This document shows positions 26,296-35,634 of a stretch of DNA of 64,000 nucleotides, piece after piece. The stretch comes from Serratia marcescens (GTDB taxonomy: Bacteria > Pseudomonadota > Gammaproteobacteria > Enterobacterales > Enterobacteriaceae), in assembly GCF_001902635.1 (NCBI RefSeq), contig NZ_MJAO01000025.1:1-64000 (forward strand), written 5' to 3'. Each line of letters opens with the position of its first letter. The first letter of the stretch is position 1. The translations under genes were made by a program, and so were the position numbers. A model generated the notes under the pieces. That model did no database searches and was not told where the DNA came from. It worked only from the letters and a program-made list of their open reading frames with translations.

Positions 26296-26476
26296 CCGCT
26301 CGTTTCGCACCACCCGTCTTACCGCTCATTCGCAGGGAGAGCGGGGAGAAAGTCGCCCTCCCGCAACCGCTGAAATTAGGCTGGCAAACCCGGCAACCGC
26401 CCATTTTGCCAACTAGAATTTATCTATAGCCGTTTCGGTGCCACAGGCGCCGCAATCCGTACACAAGGAGATGCGC

Positions 26477-27301
26477 ATGACAACGCAACAACCCATCATC
26501 AAACTCCACGATGGTAATCTGATGCCGCAGTTGGGTCTCGGCGTTTGGCAGGCGAGTATTGAAGAGACCACCCACGCGGTGAGCAAAGCGCTGGAGATCG
26601 GTTACCGCTCCATCGACACCGCCGCGATCTACAAGAACGAGGAAGGCGTCGGCGCCGCGCTTCAATCCAGCTCGCTGCCACGCAGCGAACTGTTCATCAC
26701 CACCAAGCTGTGGAACGACGATCAGGGCGATCCGCTGGCAGCACTGGAAACCAGCCTGGAAAAGCTCCAGCTGGACTATGTGGACCTGTATCTGATCCAC
26801 TGGCCGCGTCCTCAGCAGGATCAATACGTCTCCGCCTGGCGCGAGCTGATCAAACTGCGCGATCGGGGCCTGGTCAAAAGTATCGGCGTGTGCAATTTCC
26901 ATACGCCGCACCTGCAGCGCCTGCTGGATGAAACCAACGTGGCGCCGGTAGTTAATCAGATCGAGCTGCACCCGCTGCTGCAACAACGTCAGCTGCGCGC
27001 CTGGAACGCCACCCACCATATCGCCACCGAATCCTGGAGCCCGCTGGCGCAGGGCGGTGAAGGGGTGTTCGACCAGCCGCTGATCAAGGCGCTGGCCGAA
27101 AAATACGAGAAAACCCCGGCGCAGATCGTGGTGCGCTGGCACCTGGACAGCGGCCTGATCGTGATCCCGAAATCGGTCACGCCGTCGCGCATTCGCGAAA
27201 ACTTTGAGGTGTTTGATTTCAAACTCGATAAGGACGAACTGGGCGAAATTGCCAAGCTGGACGTCGGCAACCGCCTGGGGCCGGACCCGGATACCCTGTA
27301 A
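26477..27301 (+). CDS. dkgA: 2,5-diketo-D-gluconic acid reductase A / methylglyoxal reductase
   Basis: A 274-residue aldo-keto reductase (AKR5 group). The catalytic aspartate and tyrosine are in YRSIDTAAIYKNEEGVGAAL, the lysine in LFITTKLWNDDQ and the histidine in YLIHWPRP. The NADPH-binding end is IVIPKSVTPSRIRENFEVFD. It reduces 2,5-diketogluconate to 2-keto-L-gulonate and detoxifies methylglyoxal. ATG 26477 has AAGGAG six bases upstream; the ATG at 26471 abuts that site and is unlikely. Together with yqhD it forms the YqhC aldehyde-defence set. Confidence 0.96.
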   Translation: MTTQQPIIKLHDGNLMPQLGLGVWQASIEETTHAVSKALEIGYRSIDTAAIYKNEEGVGAALQSSSLPRSELFITTKLWNDDQGDPLAALETSLEKLQLDYVDLYLIHWPRPQQDQYVSAWRELIKLRDRGLVKSIGVCNFHTPHLQRLLDETNVAPVVNQIELHPLLQQRQLRAWNATHHIATESWSPLAQGGEGVFDQPLIKALAEKYEKTPAQIVVRWHLDSGLIVIPKSVTPSRIRENFEVFDFKLDKDELGEIAKLDVGNRLGPDPDTL

Positions 27302-27310
27302 TCCCTCCCC

Positions 27311-27342
27311 AAGCCCTCTCCCGCCGGCGGGGGCTTTTCCTT
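27311..27342 (+). terminator. Rho-independent terminator after dkgA
   Basis: A GC-rich stem from AAGCCC through CTCCCGCC/GGCGGG to GGGCTTTTCC lies ten bases beyond the dkgA stop and ends in a T run. Confidence 0.75.
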
Positions 27343-27444
27343 TCCGCACATTGCTCCTTTGCGCCGCCTGACGTTATGATGACGACGCCGGAGGCCCCGG
27401 CCACCGGTTAACACCGTTAAAAAAACAGACAAGCACGGAGCACC

Positions 27445-28050
27445 ATGAACCCCTCTTTCTCACACTGGTCACGGCTGGGCATACTTTGCGTCATGCTGGT
27501 GCTGGCGGGTTGCGCCGGCAAGAAACAGCGCGTCAGCTACGATCGCCACGCCTACGACAGCGCCATTAAAGACGCCGCCAGCGAATACGGCGTGGACGCC
27601 AAGCTGATCACTTCGATGATCCAGGTGGAGTCCGGCTTCAACCCTTCCGCGGTGAGCAAATCCAACGCTATCGGCCTGATGCAGCTGAAAGCCGATACCG
27701 CCGGCTGTGACGCCTATCGCTACAAAGGTAAACGCGGCTGCCCGGACGATGACGACCTGCTGGATCCCGACACCAATATCGATCTCGGCGCCGCCTATCT
27801 GGCCGTATTGCAAAAACAGCAGCTTAAAGGGATCGCGGATCCTGTTACGTTGCGCTACGCCACCATCATCGCCTACGTCAACGGCACCGGCGCGCTGCTG
27901 CGCACCTTCTCCAGCAATCGTCAGCAGGCCATCGCGATGATTAACAACCTGTCGCCGGAAGCCTTTAACTGGCACGTGCGCAAATACCACCCAGCCCCGC
28001 AGGCGCCGCGTCATTTGATGAAAGTGGAAGCCGCCTACGAGCAGTTGTGA
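27445..28050 (+). CDS. emtA: Membrane-bound lytic murein transglycosylase EmtA (MltE)
   Basis: A 201-residue outer-membrane lipoprotein. The signal peptide ends in the lipobox LAGC (cysteine at residue 23). The SLT domain has the catalytic glutamate in SMIQVESGFNPSAVSKSNAI near 60, followed by GLMQLKADTAGCD and AYVNGTGALLRTFSSNRQQA. It cleaves peptidoglycan endolytically, forming 1,6-anhydro ends. Length matches E. coli EmtA (203). Confidence 0.93.
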   Translation: MNPSFSHWSRLGILCVMLVLAGCAGKKQRVSYDRHAYDSAIKDAASEYGVDAKLITSMIQVESGFNPSAVSKSNAIGLMQLKADTAGCDAYRYKGKRGCPDDDDLLDPDTNIDLGAAYLAVLQKQQLKGIADPVTLRYATIIAYVNGTGALLRTFSSNRQQAIAMINNLSPEAFNWHVRKYHPAPQAPRHLMKVEAAYEQL

Positions 28051-28064
28051 TGAGCAAACGTGAA

Positions 28065-28090
28065 AAGGAGAACCCAGGGGTTCTCCTTTT
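28065..28090. terminator. Terminator between emtA and ygiQ
   Basis: AAGGAGAACCC (28065-28075) pairs with GGGTTCTCCTT (from 28078) and is followed by a T run on the plus strand. On the minus strand it is followed by TTTTCACG, so it can serve both convergent genes. Confidence 0.8.
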
Positions 28091-28113
28091 TGTTTGCGTA
28101 CGCTGCGTGGCCG

Positions 28114-30282
28114 TTACGGCTTGGCTTTGCGAATCGGTTTGCGCGGCGGCCGGTTGGACGGCGTGCGCTGCCGATTGATATCGGTATGTTTGGTCAACGC
28201 CGGCCGGGTATGGCGCTGCAGCCGTTTCGCTTCGCGCTGCTCGTCGATGCTCGGCGCCGGCACCAGGCATTCGCGGCGGCTGCCGATCAAGTGCTTCAGC
28301 CCCATCTCTTCCAACGCGGTGCGGATCAGCGCCCAGTTAGCCGGATCGTGGTAACGCAGCAGCGCCTTATGCAGGCGGCGCTGGCGATCGCCGCGCGGCA
28401 CCACCACGTCTTCGCTCTTGTACCCCACCTTGCTCAACGGGTTTTTGCCGCTGTAGTACATGGTGGTGGAGTTGGCCATCGGCGAAGGGTAGAAGTTCTG
28501 CACCTGATCGAGGCGGAAACGGTTCTTCTTCAGCCACAGCGCCAGGTTCACCATGTCTTCATCGCGGGTGCCCGGGTGCGACGAGATGAAGTACGGGATC
28601 AGATACTGCTCTTTGCCCGCCTGCTTCGAATAGTGATCAAACAGCTGCTTGAAGCGATCGTAGCTGCCCATGCCCGGTTTCATCATTTTCGACAACGGGC
28701 CTTCTTCGGTGTGCTCCGGCGCAATCTTCAGGTAGCCGCCGACGTGGTGGGTCGCCAGCTCCTTGATGTAACGCGGATCTTCCACCGCCAGATCGTAACG
28801 TACCCCGGAGGCGATCAGGATCTTCTTGATACCCTCCAGCGAACGCGCGCGGCGGTACAGTTTGATGGTTGGCTCGTGGTTGGTGTCCATGTAGGTGCAG
28901 ATCTCCGGATACACGCACGAGGCGCGGCGGCAGGTCTGCTCGGCGCGCGGGTTGGTGCAGCGCAGCATATACATGTTGGCGGTCGGGCCGCCCAGATCGG
29001 AGATCACGCCGGTGAAGCCCGGCACCTTGTCGCGGATCTCTTCGATTTCGCGAACGATCGAATCTTCCGAACGGCTCTGGATGATGCGCCCTTCATGCTC
29101 GGTGATCGAACAGAACGAGCAGCCGCCGTAGCAGCCACGCATGATGTTCACCGAGAAACGGATCATGTCATAGGCCGGAATGCGATCCTGGCCGTAGGAC
29201 GGGTGCGGCACGCGCTGATAAGGCAGCGCGAAGACGCTGTCCATCTCCGGCGTGGTCAGCGGGATCGCCGGTGGGTTGATCCACACGTAGCGATCGCCGT
29301 GTTTCTGCATCAACGCGCGGGCGCAGCCCGGGTTGGTTTCATGGTGCAGAATACGCGAGGTGTGCGCGTACAGCACCTTGTCGCCCTTCACTTTCTCGAA
29401 GGACGGCAGCAGCACGTAGGTTTTCTCCCACGGCTTCGGTTTGGCGGCGCGCACGGTGACCGGCTTGGCTTCCGGCTCTTTCGGCTTGGCGCCGTCGGCG
29501 CACGGCAGATCGTCACCGTACGGATTCGGGATAGGTTCGATGCGGCCCGGTTTGTCGAGGCGGGTGGAATCCACGCCGCTCCAGCCCGGCAACGCTTCTT
29601 TGCGCATCACCGCGGTATTGCGAATATCGTGGATGTCGCCGATCTTCTCACCGGCGGCCAGGCGATGCGCCACTTCCACCAGCGGGCGTTCGCCGTTGCC
29701 GTAGATCAGCATGTCGGCTTTGGAATCCACCAGCACCGAACGGCGCACGGTATCCGACCAGTAATCGTAGTGGGCGATGCGGCGCAGGCTGGCTTCGATG
29801 CCGCCCAGCACGATCGGCACGTCTTTGTAGGCTTCTTTACAGCGCTGGCTGTACACCAGCGTGGCGCGATCCGGGCGCTTGCCGCCGACGTTGCCGGCGG
29901 TGTAAGCGTCATCGTGGCGCAGTTTGCGATCGGCGGTGTAGCGGTTGATCATCGAATCCATGTTGCCGGCGGTGATACCGAAGAACAGGTTCGGTTTGCC
30001 CAAGCGCATAAAGTCTTCTTTGTTGCTCCAGTCCGGCTGCGCGATGATGCCGACGCGGAAGCCCTGCGCTTCCAGCATGCGGCCGATGATCGCCATGCCG
30101 AAGCTCGGGTGATCGACATAGGCGTCGCCGCTGATGATGATCACGTCGCAGCTGTCCCAGCCCAGTTGATCCATCTCTGTTCGCGACATCGGTAAAAACG
30201 GCGCGGTGCCAAAACATTCCGCCCAATAAGGCTTATAGGAAAACAGTTCACGATCGGGTTGGATCAGGCTGGTGGTGCTCAT
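28114..30282 (-). CDS. ygiQ: YgiQ family radical SAM protein
   Basis: A 722-residue protein of the YgiQ family. The radical SAM cluster motif is [17 protein letters not shown] near residue 385, after [10 protein letters not shown]-terminal YgiQ blocks include [20 protein letters not shown] and [17 protein letters not shown]. The C-terminus is basic and proline-rich ([20 protein letters not shown]). It should bind a 4Fe-4S cluster and S-adenosylmethionine; the physiological substrate is not known to me. It is the last core gene before the 14.6-kb accessory block. Confidence 0.94.
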   Translation of the reverse strand: MSTTSLIQPDRELFSYKPYWAECFGTAPFLPMSRTEMDQLGWDSCDVIIISGDAYVDHPSFGMAIIGRMLEAQGFRVGIIAQPDWSNKEDFMRLGKPNLFFGITAGNMDSMINRYTADRKLRHDDAYTAGNVGGKRPDRATLVYSQRCKEAYKDVPIVLGGIEASLRRIAHYDYWSDTVRRSVLVDSKADMLIYGNGERPLVEVAHRLAAGEKIGDIHDIRNTAVMRKEALPGWSGVDSTRLDKPGRIEPIPNPYGDDLPCADGAKPKEPEAKPVTVRAAKPKPWEKTYVLLPSFEKVKGDKVLYAHTSRILHHETNPGCARALMQKHGDRYVWINPPAIPLTTPEMDSVFALPYQRVPHPSYGQDRIPAYDMIRFSVNIMRGCYGGCSFCSITEHEGRIIQSRSEDSIVREIEEIRDKVPGFTGVISDLGGPTANMYMLRCTNPRAEQTCRRASCVYPEICTYMDTNHEPTIKLYRRARSLEGIKKILIASGVRYDLAVEDPRYIKELATHHVGGYLKIAPEHTEEGPLSKMMKPGMGSYDRFKQLFDHYSKQAGKEQYLIPYFISSHPGTRDEDMVNLALWLKKNRFRLDQVQNFYPSPMANSTTMYYSGKNPLSKVGYKSEDVVVPRGDRQRRLHKALLRYHDPANWALIRTALEEMGLKHLIGSRRECLVPAPSIDEQREAKRLQRHTRPALTKHTDINRQRTPSNRPPRKPIRKAKP

Positions 30283-30362
30283 TCTGCCGCTCTTTTTACA
30301 GGTTAATTAATCGCCGGGCGGCGATTATACGCACTAGTGGCAAAAAGAGCATGGTTATTTCG

Positions 30363-31097
30363 CTAACCGTTCACTTCGAATTCATAAACATCGCTGCGAC
30401 ACAAAATCTCACTGCACTCCAGCGCCTCGCCCTGGGCGTTGCGACTGGTTTGGATGATGTGCAGCAGCGGCGCGCCGCACGGTACATTGAGCAGTTCGGC
30501 AACCTCGTCGCTGCAGGACACCGCCTTCAACAGAAAGTGTTTATCTTCCGGCACGATACCGCGCGATTGCCATAACGCGTACAGCGAATGCTCCAACTCC
30601 GCCGGCTCGGGCAGGAAACGCGGCGGAATATAGGTGGTCTCCAGCGAGACCGGGCTGCCGTTCAGCAAGCGCAAACGCCGCAGTTTGACTACCTCATCCC
30701 CCTCAGCCAGCCCCAGCACCGCCGCGGCCTTCGCCGGCGCACCGACCCGGGTACGCAACAGCCATCGGTTGCTGACGCTGCTGCCGTGACGCATTGCCTG
30801 AGCGGTGAAACCGCTGTCCTGGTTGAGCGAATAGCCGATGCGCATCGCCACGCGGGTGCCAATGCCCTGTTGCCGCGCAATCAGCCCTTTATCTTCCAGC
30901 AGTTTCATCGCCTTGCTGACTGTGACGCGCGACAGCGCCAGGCCTTCCGCCATCTGACGTTCCGGCGGCAGGAACGCCTCCGCCGCCAGCACCTGCTGCC
31001 TGATCGCGGCTTCAATCGCCGTCGCCAGCTGAATATAGCGCGGCGCCACCGCGCTCTGCGCCAGATGCTCACGCAGCCAGGCCATAAAATCCATCAT
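30363..31097 (-). CDS. GntR/HutC-type regulator (YegW-like)
   Basis: A 244-residue regulator. The winged helix reads RYIQLATAIEAAIRQQVLAA, then FLPPERQMAEGLALSRVTVS and KAMKLLEDKGLIARQQGIGT. It is joined to a UTRA ligand-binding domain (VVKLRRLRLLNGSPVSLETT, LNVPCGAPLLHIIQTSRNAQ). Its neighbours correspond to E. coli yegU and yegV, whose regulator yegW is of this class. It is divergent from that operon, so it probably represses it in response to a nucleoside or sugar-type ligand. Confidence 0.87.
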   Translation of the reverse strand: MMDFMAWLREHLAQSAVAPRYIQLATAIEAAIRQQVLAAEAFLPPERQMAEGLALSRVTVSKAMKLLEDKGLIARQQGIGTRVAMRIGYSLNQDSGFTAQAMRHGSSVSNRWLLRTRVGAPAKAAAVLGLAEGDEVVKLRRLRLLNGSPVSLETTYIPPRFLPEPAELEHSLYALWQSRGIVPEDKHFLLKAVSCSDEVAELLNVPCGAPLLHIIQTSRNAQGEALECSEILCRSDVYEFEVNG

Positions 31098-31243
31098 TTG
31101 CCCCGCCCTCTTGTCGATCGCAATTTTGTAAGCTCCGCTTCTACCATATTGTCCGCACGGCGATAAGGAATAATCAAAATAACTAAAATATTGCTAATGT
31201 TTTTAGCGTGGCATCACAATTTTCACCCAATGGACTTTTATTG

Positions 31244-31287
31244 GATCTAGATCGCGCGTAATCTGTGCTTACTGATGCATCTGCATC
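31244..31287. promoter_or_regulatory. Inverted repeats in the GntR/yegU-like intergenic region
   Basis: GATCTAGATC (31244-31253) is a perfect palindrome, and GATGCA-TC-TGCATC (31274-31287) is a perfect inverted repeat. Both lie between the divergent regulator and the first gene of the nucleoside operon, where an operator for the GntR protein would be expected. The 31098-31370 gap holds nothing else I can support. Confidence 0.4.
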
Positions 31288-31370
31288 ACTGGCGCCAACA
31301 CCAGGGCTCCATTTTAAAAACAACGAAAAAACCCGCTACTGTCCGCACTTGAGGCGACTCTCTTCAGGTG

Positions 31371-31945
31371 AAGGACAATGCGACGAGCCTGCCGTCAGAG
31401 CGATGGCCGTTGCAGCGGGTACGTGACTATTTTGATTGGATTGGCCGCTTCCTGCCAGGGACAGCGGAAAACGTCGCCGCCGGCGAGTACGCAGACGACA
31501 CGTAAAAAGCAGCATTGTTAATGGATGCGCTGCTCGCCGCCGACGGCCGCATTGAGCCGAAACCCATCGCCCAGCACACAATGTGGTGGACGGAAGGGCT
31601 CAATGCCTTCAATAAAACATTCTCGTTCCTCCCTCTCAAGCCGCGCGATTGGCGGTGCGTACAGGCACGCCGCGAGCTGGCGCGACATCAAGCAGGCATT
31701 GCCGCCGCTGGTGGAACAGCTGCTGCCCCTTCCGCACGACAAAGCGCTGTCAGCATGCCGGTGTGGGAACAAGCAGCAGAGAATCGATACCGATGGCTTT
31801 CGCCCTGATAAACTTGGCGGCGTGTGCTCGCGGTATCACACCTTCCCCGGCGCAGGGATTTCCCCTCAAGCGCGCCGACGGGATCGACTTTCAGCCAACT
31901 GCGGCGGCCCTTACGGCCCTGCGCAACAGGGATAAATTGCTATGA
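31371..31945 (+). pseudogene. ADP-ribosylglycohydrolase (YegU-like), inactivated
   Basis: Pieces of a YegU-like protein can be read in shifting frames. From about 31377 one reads LPSERWPLQRVRDYFDWIGR, then FLPGTAENVAAGEYADDT. The next codon is TAA at 31503-31505, where YegU has the serine of its DDTS metal-binding motif. The frame continues ALLMDALLAADGRIEPKPIA and LNAFNKTF. A later frame ends ESIPMAFALINLAACA ... ALTALRNRDKLL. The intact family protein has about 330 residues; here there is a nonsense codon, at least one frameshift and a shortened middle. The stop overlaps the permease start (ATGA). Confidence 0.8.
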
Positions 31946-33339
31946 CCGATATCACTCGCAATGAAGCATGGAAGGTAGAGAGCACCGGCATCGACCGGGT
32001 GCCGGATGCAGAGCAGACCGGCAAACCCATCGAGCTGTTTTGGATCTGGTCGGCGGCGAATATCGGCATCCTCGGCGTGGTGTACGGCGCCATCATCGTC
32101 GGCTTTGGCTTGTCATTTCTGCAATCGATACTCGCCGCGCTGGTCGGCGTCGCCAGTTTCGTGCTGGTCGGCCTTACCAGCTTTGCCGGCAAGCGCGGGC
32201 GCACCTCGACGCTGACGCTATCGCGGGTGATTTTCGGCCTGAAAGGCAACGTGGCACCGACCCTCTTCAGCTGGATCAACCTGATGGGCTGGGAAGCGGT
32301 CAACGTGATCACCGGCACCCTGACGCTGGCGGCGCTGTTCGAGGCCTTCGGCCTGGGGGCCAGCCACCTGCTGACCGCCCTCAGCCTGCTGCTGTTCGGC
32401 GGGCTGACCATTATTGTCAGCCTGTTGGGGCAAAGCACCGTGGTCTGGATGCAAAGCTGGTTCAGTCGCATCTTCGGTACCATGACGCTGATCGTGGTGC
32501 TGTATATCCTGTTCAACACCGAGTGGAGCCAGGTGCTGGCGCTGCCTTCCGGTAGCTGGTTGACCGGCTTCCTGCCTGCGGTATCGGTGATCGCCGCCGG
32601 CACCGGCATCAGCTGGGCGATCGCCGGCGCCGATTACAGCCGCTATCAAAGCCCGAGCTCGTCGAGCAAAAGCATCTTCGCCGCGGTGATGGGCGGCGCC
32701 TGTTTGCCGCTGGTGCTGCTGATGCTGGCCGGCATCCTGCTTTCCGTACAGCTGCCCGATCTGGCCAGTGCCGCCAACCCCATCGCGCTGATCGGCTCAG
32801 TGCTGCCCGCCTGGATGGCGATCCCTTATCTGCTGGCCGCCACCGCCGGCATCGTCACCATCGCAGTGCTCAGCCTGTACTCCGCCAGCCTTAACCTGCT
32901 GACCATCGGCGTGCAGGTCAAACAGTGGTTGGCGGTGTCGATCGACGCAGTAGTGGTGCTGGGTATCGCCCTGTATGTGCTGTTCATCTCCGGCGACTTT
33001 ATGGGGCCGTTCATCTCCTTCCTGGTGTTCTGCGGCGTGTTCCTGGCGGCCTGGGAGGCGATTTTCCTGCTCGATTACCTGTGCCTGCGCCGCCGCCACG
33101 GGTATGATGGCAACGCTTTGTACGGCCTGCATGGCCAGAACCGCGGCGTGCGTAAAGCCCCGTTGTTCTGCTGGTTCCTCGGCGCCCTGTGCGGCCTGTT
33201 GGTTACCAAAACCGGTTTTATCGACGGCCCGCTGGCCAAAGGCTTGTTCGCCGATTCCAGTCTGGGGCTGTTTGTGTCGTTTGCGGTTAGTCTGATCGCT
33301 TACGGTCTGTATCTGACCCAACGCAGAGAACATCAATGA
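31942..33339 (+). CDS. Cytosine permease-type NCS1 transporter
   Basis: A 465-residue inner-membrane transporter with about twelve helices. After a soluble N-terminus with ESTGIDRVPDAEQTGKPIEL-like sequence come GKRGRTSTLTLSRVIFGLKG and FSWINLMGWEAVNVITGTLT, both typical of cytosine/hydroxymethylpyrimidine permeases. AGTGISWAIAGADYSRYQSP is near residue 215. It overlaps the pseudogene upstream and the kinase downstream by four bases each (ATGA), so it belongs to the regulated operon. It probably imports the substrate that the downstream kinase uses, perhaps a nucleobase or nucleoside. Confidence 0.85.
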   Translation: MTDITRNEAWKVESTGIDRVPDAEQTGKPIELFWIWSAANIGILGVVYGAIIVGFGLSFLQSILAALVGVASFVLVGLTSFAGKRGRTSTLTLSRVIFGLKGNVAPTLFSWINLMGWEAVNVITGTLTLAALFEAFGLGASHLLTALSLLLFGGLTIIVSLLGQSTVVWMQSWFSRIFGTMTLIVVLYILFNTEWSQVLALPSGSWLTGFLPAVSVIAAGTGISWAIAGADYSRYQSPSSSSKSIFAAVMGGACLPLVLLMLAGILLSVQLPDLASAANPIALIGSVLPAWMAIPYLLAATAGIVTIAVLSLYSASLNLLTIGVQVKQWLAVSIDAVVVLGIALYVLFISGDFMGPFISFLVFCGVFLAAWEAIFLLDYLCLRRRHGYDGNALYGLHGQNRGVRKAPLFCWFLGALCGLLVTKTGFIDGPLAKGLFADSSLGLFVSFAVSLIAYGLYLTQRREHQ

Positions 33340-34268
33340 ATGAGTGGGAAGCTGTAACACCTGTCCTGGTTATTGGGGGCGCGGTCGGCGATCTGGTGAT
33401 GACGCTGCCGCGCCTGCCGACCAGCGGCGAAGACATCGAAGCCCAGCCGCAGGAGCGGCAAATCGGCGGTTGCGCGTTCAACGTGGCGCGCGCGCTGGTG
33501 CGCCTGGAAACGCCGGTGATCAACGGCATGCCGGTTGGCAACGGCGAATGGGGCGCGGCGATCGAAGCCGCCATGGGCGAGCTGGGGCTGGAGGTGCTGT
33601 TGCGCCACGGCCAGATGGACAACGGCTGGTGCCTGGCACTGGTGGAACCGAACGGCGAACGCACCTTTATCACGGTCTCCGGCTGCGAAAGCCAGTGGAA
33701 TAAAGCGCAGCTGGCCACGCTGCCGCTGACGGAGCACACCCTGATCTATGCCAGCGGCTACGAACTGGCAAGCGAAAGCGGCGAGGCGCTGCGCGAGTGG
33801 CTGACGCGCATGCCGTTCGACCAACCGCGCCTGATCGATCCCGGCCCGCGTATCGCTCAGCTTAGCGAAGACTTCTTCGCCATGCTCAGCGACAGCCACA
33901 CCTTGCTGACGCTCAACCGCGACGAAGTGGCCGTGCTGTGCGGCGCCGGTGACGCCGTAGAAGCCGCACAGCGTTATGCCGCCGCCCGCAATCTGACGCT
34001 GATCTGCCGCCTGGATCGCGACGGTGCATGGATCTGCGACGGCCGCACGCCGCCGCTGCACGTTCCCGCCTATCCGGTAGACGTCGTCGATACCATCGGC
34101 GCAGGCGATGCCCACTGCGCCGGTTTGCTGGCGGGGCTGTCCGCCGGCTGGCCGCTGCCACAGGCGGTCGATCTGGCCAACCGGGTCGCTGCCTGTGTGG
34201 TAGCCAGCCTCGGCGCCGCCAATCCGCCGGACTGGCAGCAGCTGCAACAGCGCTTCCCGCAAGCCTGA
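33336..34268 (+). CDS. PfkB family carbohydrate/nucleoside kinase (YegV-like)
   Basis: A 310-residue ribokinase-fold kinase. Signature 1 is RQIGGCAFNVARALVRLETP near residue 46. Signature 2 is VDVVDTIGAGDAHCAGLLAG near 248, with the catalytic aspartate in GAGD. E. coli yegV occupies the same place beside yegU. The substrate is not known; a ribonucleoside or sugar is likely from context. The start overlaps the permease stop, indicating translational coupling. Confidence 0.88.
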   Translation: MNEWEAVTPVLVIGGAVGDLVMTLPRLPTSGEDIEAQPQERQIGGCAFNVARALVRLETPVINGMPVGNGEWGAAIEAAMGELGLEVLLRHGQMDNGWCLALVEPNGERTFITVSGCESQWNKAQLATLPLTEHTLIYASGYELASESGEALREWLTRMPFDQPRLIDPGPRIAQLSEDFFAMLSDSHTLLTLNRDEVAVLCGAGDAVEAAQRYAAARNLTLICRLDRDGAWICDGRTPPLHVPAYPVDVVDTIGAGDAHCAGLLAGLSAGWPLPQAVDLANRVAACVVASLGAANPPDWQQLQQRFPQA

Positions 34269-34274
34269 CGTTTC

Positions 34275-34297
34275 AGGGCGCAGCCAGGCTGCGCCCT
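34275..34297. terminator. Hairpin between the convergent kinase and xapB genes
   Basis: AGGGCGCAG (34275-34283) pairs perfectly with CTGCGCCCT (34289-34297) over a five-base loop, between the two stops. T runs are short on both sides, but position and stem strength suit a shared terminator. Confidence 0.6.
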
Positions 34298-34302
34298 CTG
34301 CC

Positions 34303-35553
34303 TTACTGCGCTGCCGCCGCGCTCTCCTGCGGCTGGTGACGATAGTTGAAGCTCAACGCGAACACGATGCCCAGCACCAGCGTATACAACGCAAACACCA
34401 GCCAGATGCTCTGCCAATCTTTCACGCCGTCATGGCTGAAGAAGTCCACCACCTCGCCGCTGGCGAGCGCCCCCAGATAGGCACCCAAACCGTTGACCAT
34501 GGTCATGAACAGCCCCTGCGCGCTGGCGCGGATGCGGTGATCGGCCTCTTTCTCGACGAAGATGGCGCCGGAGATATTGAAGAAGTCGAACGCGCAGCCG
34601 TACACGATCATCGACAGCAGCAGCAGAACGAAGCCAAAGCCGACCGGCGTGCCGTAAGCCAGGAACAGGAAACGCAGCGTCCAGGCCGCCATGCTGATCA
34701 GCATCACCTGTTTGATACCGTAACGGCGCAGGAAGAAGGGAATAGTGAGGATAAAGAACACTTCGGAGATCTGCGACAGCGACAGCAGCACCGCCGGATA
34801 CCTGACGCTAAGACTGTCCTGATACAGCGGATTGAGTGACAGATCGTGCAGGAACGGGTTGCCGAAGGTATTGGTCACCTGCAGCGCCGCGCCGAGCAAC
34901 ATGGCGAACAGGAAAAACAGCGCCATGCGCCGCTGGCGGAACAGCACCAGCGCATCCAGCCCCAGCACGCTCACCCAGCTCTTCGACTCGGCCGCGCGGT
35001 TAGTCGGGCAGCGCGGCAGCGTCAGCGAATAAGCAGACAGCAGCAGCGACGCCGCGGAAGCCAGATACAGCTGCAGATTGCTGAGTTCGATTTTACTGAA
35101 GCCGACCAGCCACATCGCCAGAATAAACCCCACCGTGCCGTACACCCGCACCGGCGGAAAGTCCTTCACCGTGTCAAAGCCATGCTTCTCCAGGCAGAAA
35201 TAGGAAATGGCGTTGGAGAGCGCGATGGTCGGCATATAGACCATGGCGTTGAACAACATCACCCAAAACATCAGCATCGGTTGCTCAACCTGCGCCGCAC
35301 AGTACAACGCCAGCGCCCCGAGCAGGTGGCAAAGCGCATACAGGTAGTTAGCCTTCATCCACCGATCGGCGATGATGCCCGCCAGCCCCGGCATGATCAG
35401 CGCCGCGATGCCCTTGGCGCTGTAAACCATCCCCACCTGCATGCCGCTGAAATGCAGCGTGTTGATCATGTAGGAGCCCAGCGTGACCAGCCAGGCGCCC
35501 CAGATAAAGAACTGCAGGAAAATCATTATCTTCAATCGTGTTTTTATCGCCAT
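34303..35553 (-). CDS. xapB: Nucleoside:H+ symporter XapB/NupG family
   Basis: A 416-residue inner-membrane protein of the NHS family in the major facilitator superfamily, with about twelve helices. It starts MAIKTRLKIMIFLQFFIWGA and shows MPTIALSNAISYFCLEKHG, FPPVRVYGTVGFILAMWLVG and the C-terminal block ADHRIRASAQGLFMTMVNGL. XapB imports xanthosine; NupG imports other nucleosides. Pairing with xapA and the LysR gene supports XapB. I chose ATG 35553, seven bases after AAGGTGA; GTG 35562 and ATG 35559 are in-frame alternatives. Confidence 0.9.
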   Translation of the reverse strand: MAIKTRLKIMIFLQFFIWGAWLVTLGSYMINTLHFSGMQVGMVYSAKGIAALIMPGLAGIIADRWMKANYLYALCHLLGALALYCAAQVEQPMLMFWVMLFNAMVYMPTIALSNAISYFCLEKHGFDTVKDFPPVRVYGTVGFILAMWLVGFSKIELSNLQLYLASAASLLLSAYSLTLPRCPTNRAAESKSWVSVLGLDALVLFRQRRMALFFLFAMLLGAALQVTNTFGNPFLHDLSLNPLYQDSLSVRYPAVLLSLSQISEVFFILTIPFFLRRYGIKQVMLISMAAWTLRFLFLAYGTPVGFGFVLLLLSMIVYGCAFDFFNISGAIFVEKEADHRIRASAQGLFMTMVNGLGAYLGALASGEVVDFFSHDGVKDWQSIWLVFALYTLVLGIVFALSFNYRHQPQESAAAAQ

Positions 35554-35592
35554 CGCCATCACCTTGTTATTATGCTTTCAACGATGATTGGT

Positions 35593-35618
35593 GCGGCGGG
35601 CCCCCTGCAGCCCGCCGC
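35593..35618 (-). other. Stable stem-loop between xapA and xapB
   Basis: GCGGCGGG (35593-35600) pairs with CCCGCCGC (35611-35618) over ten bases, inside the xapA-xapB transcript. There is no T run. It may stabilise the xapA message or reduce xapB expression. Confidence 0.5.
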
Positions 35619-35634
35619 CGGTTTGCCTGCGGTA

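Noticed and set aside
28060-30195. A 711-codon open frame on the strand opposite ygiQ
   Set aside because: It mirrors ygiQ, has His/Arg/Ala-heavy low-information composition typical of antisense frames in GC-rich genes, and resembles no family.
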